Positions 4,980 to 6,068 of a stretch of DNA of 6,068 nucleotides are shown here, one piece after another (positions within the stretch are counted from its first letter, which is position 1; each line of letters starts with the position of its first letter). The position numbers were made by a program, and so were the translations under genes. Source of the DNA: Candidatus Latescibacterota bacterium (GTDB lineage Bacteria; Latescibacterota; MVCY01); assembly GCA_030608245.1 (NCBI GenBank), contig JAUWEO010000113.1:1-6068 (forward strand), given 5' to 3'. The notes beneath the pieces were generated by a model. The model did not search any database and was not told where the DNA came from. It saw nothing but the letters and a program-made list of their open reading frames with translations.

Positions 4980-6068
4980 TCAATCGATTATTGACGGCAA
5001 AATATACGTTGCAATGATATCGAATATTGCCCACTCCTGAACTGTGGAGGTATCAGGATCTACGTGAGGATTAGCTGTGGAGACAACTATTAAGTTTGAA
5101 CTGGGAAAAACAACCACAAACTGGCCCCCATAACCGTATCCCATATACATATCATATTCGTTTATTTGACCAAGCCACCATAAGTATGCATAGTTATAGT
5201 TCTTGTAAGCACCCCATTCATTAGGGTGAGTGAAGTTCGTACTGGCAGAAAGTGTCAGCTCGACCCAATCGCTGGGTATGATTTGCAAATCATTTAGCCT
5301 ACCATTATTCAGATACAGAAAACCCAATACCGCTATTTCCCGTGGTGTAAATTGCATGGAGTTGCCGCCAAAGTGGTATCCCTGAGGATCCCGCTCCCAG
5401 GCATCAATATCTATTTGCATGGGCTTGAATAAGAGTTCTGTGGCAAAATCTGAGGTACTTTTTTGGGTTGCTTTAGTAATTATTGTAGAGAGCAGATGGG
5501 TTTGAAAAGTGTTGTAATGCATTTTTGCGCCCGGGTCATCAATGAGCGGCGATTCTATGGTTTTTTTAATCCAGTTATCCGAGGTATAAATTTCCCAATA
5601 AACTCCATAATTGTCTTCCGCCTCGCCCCTTATTCCCATTTGCATGGTCAGCAAATGTCTTATGGTGATATCATATTTTCTTGGGTCTATGCCGGGATAG
5701 ATATACTCCGGGAAATAGTCTAGCATTTTTTCTTCCAGGCTGTCGATATGTCCCTGCTGTAATGCGATACCTGTTATCGCCGAGAGAAAACTTTTCGATA
5801 CTGACATGACATTGTGAGGTGTTGATTCAGTATATCCGTTATAATAATCTTCACATATAATATATCCATTTCTAATGACCAAAAGTCCATCGACAAAACC
5901 TGTTAATTCAGCTTGTACAAAAGCGGAATCCAAAATTTGAGAGTTCAATCCCTGTGCTTCAGGTGTGGAAAAATTCCAGACATGCTGTTCTAAGTAACGT
6001 TGTGTCGGATGTTTATCACAACTGATTATGAATACTAAAACGATGAGAATACCGATTAAATAATGATT
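4980..6068 (-). CDS. Serine hydrolase lipoprotein (class C beta-lactamase fold), 5' end cut by window
   Basis: The frame stays open from the right edge to TGA 4980, giving 362 visible residues without the start codon. The first visible residues, LIGILIVLVFIISC, form a lipoprotein signal (hydrophobic run then I-I-S-Cys at visible residue 17, followed by Asp), so the mature protein is probably membrane-anchored outside the cytoplasm. The W-N-F-S-T-P-E-A-Q-G-L block (31-41) is the usual N-terminal entry of these hydrolases. The catalytic S-V-S-K motif is at 89-92 (Ser89 nucleophile, Lys92), the Y-N-T counterpart of YxN at about 185-187, and G-Y-G-G-Q at about 312-316 takes the place of KTG. Members act as esterases, D-amino-peptidases or, rarely, beta-lactamases; nothing here picks one. 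A start at the TTG 5948 would discard the signal and the conserved entry block, so I reject it. The gene is AT-rich, unlike the sulfatase downstream. Confidence 0.92.
   Translation of the reverse strand, partial: NHYLIGILIVLVFIISCDKHPTQRYLEQHVWNFSTPEAQGLNSQILDSAFVQAELTGFVDGLLVIRNGYIICEDYYNGYTESTPHNVMSVSKSFLSAITGIALQQGHIDSLEEKMLDYFPEYIYPGIDPRKYDITIRHLLTMQMGIRGEAEDNYGVYWEIYTSDNWIKKTIESPLIDDPGAKMHYNTFQTHLLSTIITKATQKSTSDFATELLFKPMQIDIDAWERDPQGYHFGGNSMQFTPREIAVLGFLYLNNGRLNDLQIIPSDWVELTLSASTNFTHPNEWGAYKNYNYAYLWWLGQINEYDMYMGYGYGGQFVVVFPSSNLIVVSTANPHVDPDTSTVQEWAIFDIIATYILPSIID

Noticed and set aside
1..6068. CRISPR array, tRNA or rRNA genes
   Set aside because: No regularly spaced direct repeats, and no tRNA- or rRNA-like sequence was seen on either strand.

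Overview
This 6.07 kb window comes from a bacterium. Every gene I can support lies on the minus strand, so transcription runs from high to low coordinates. No gene pins the taxon. A type I sulfatase with the C-T-P-S-R maturation motif next to a sialidase-like Asp-box protein is typical of glycan-degrading environmental or gut bacteria such as Planctomycetota, Lentisphaerota/Kiritimatiellota or Bacteroidota. The small 'LPIC..CK.IR ... SHGICPEC' domain is common in environmental Gram-negatives. The lineage remains an inference. Base composition changes sharply from gene to gene: by eye the serine hydrolase and membrane protein are AT-rich, while the 191-residue protein and several junctions are GC-rich. 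The region therefore looks like an assembled accessory segment rather than one conserved operon.

Layout in transcription order: (1) 6068-4980, a serine hydrolase (class C beta-lactamase/esterase fold). Its frame is open to the right edge and includes a lipoprotein signal, so the gene is cut by the window. (2) 4904-4277, an AlkD-type DNA alkylation repair gene broken by a frameshift and probably damaged at its 5' end. (3) 4256-4175, a GC-rich palindromic element with attC-like ends. (4) 4153-3734, a two-helix membrane protein ending in a Cys4 domain. (5) 3733-3608, a GC-rich spacer with three inverted repeats. (6) 3607-2186, the sulfatase. (7) 2185-2106, a spacer with two overlapping, mutually exclusive hairpins. 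(8) 2105-1530, an unrecognised 191-residue protein. (9) 1529-1178, a graveyard: a probable transposase C-terminal remnant, an inverted repeat, and a short GC-rich coding scrap. (10) 1177-38, the sialidase-like protein, whose last ~30 codons are abruptly GC-rich.

The sulfatase and the sialidase-like protein could both act on sulfated or sialylated host or algal glycans, but unrelated sequence separates them and no transport or regulatory gene links them. I see no convincing new multi-gene system. The most interesting points are the possible integron-like recombination site, the palindromic islands at successive gene junctions, the decayed repair gene, and the membrane-anchored form of the Cys4 domain.
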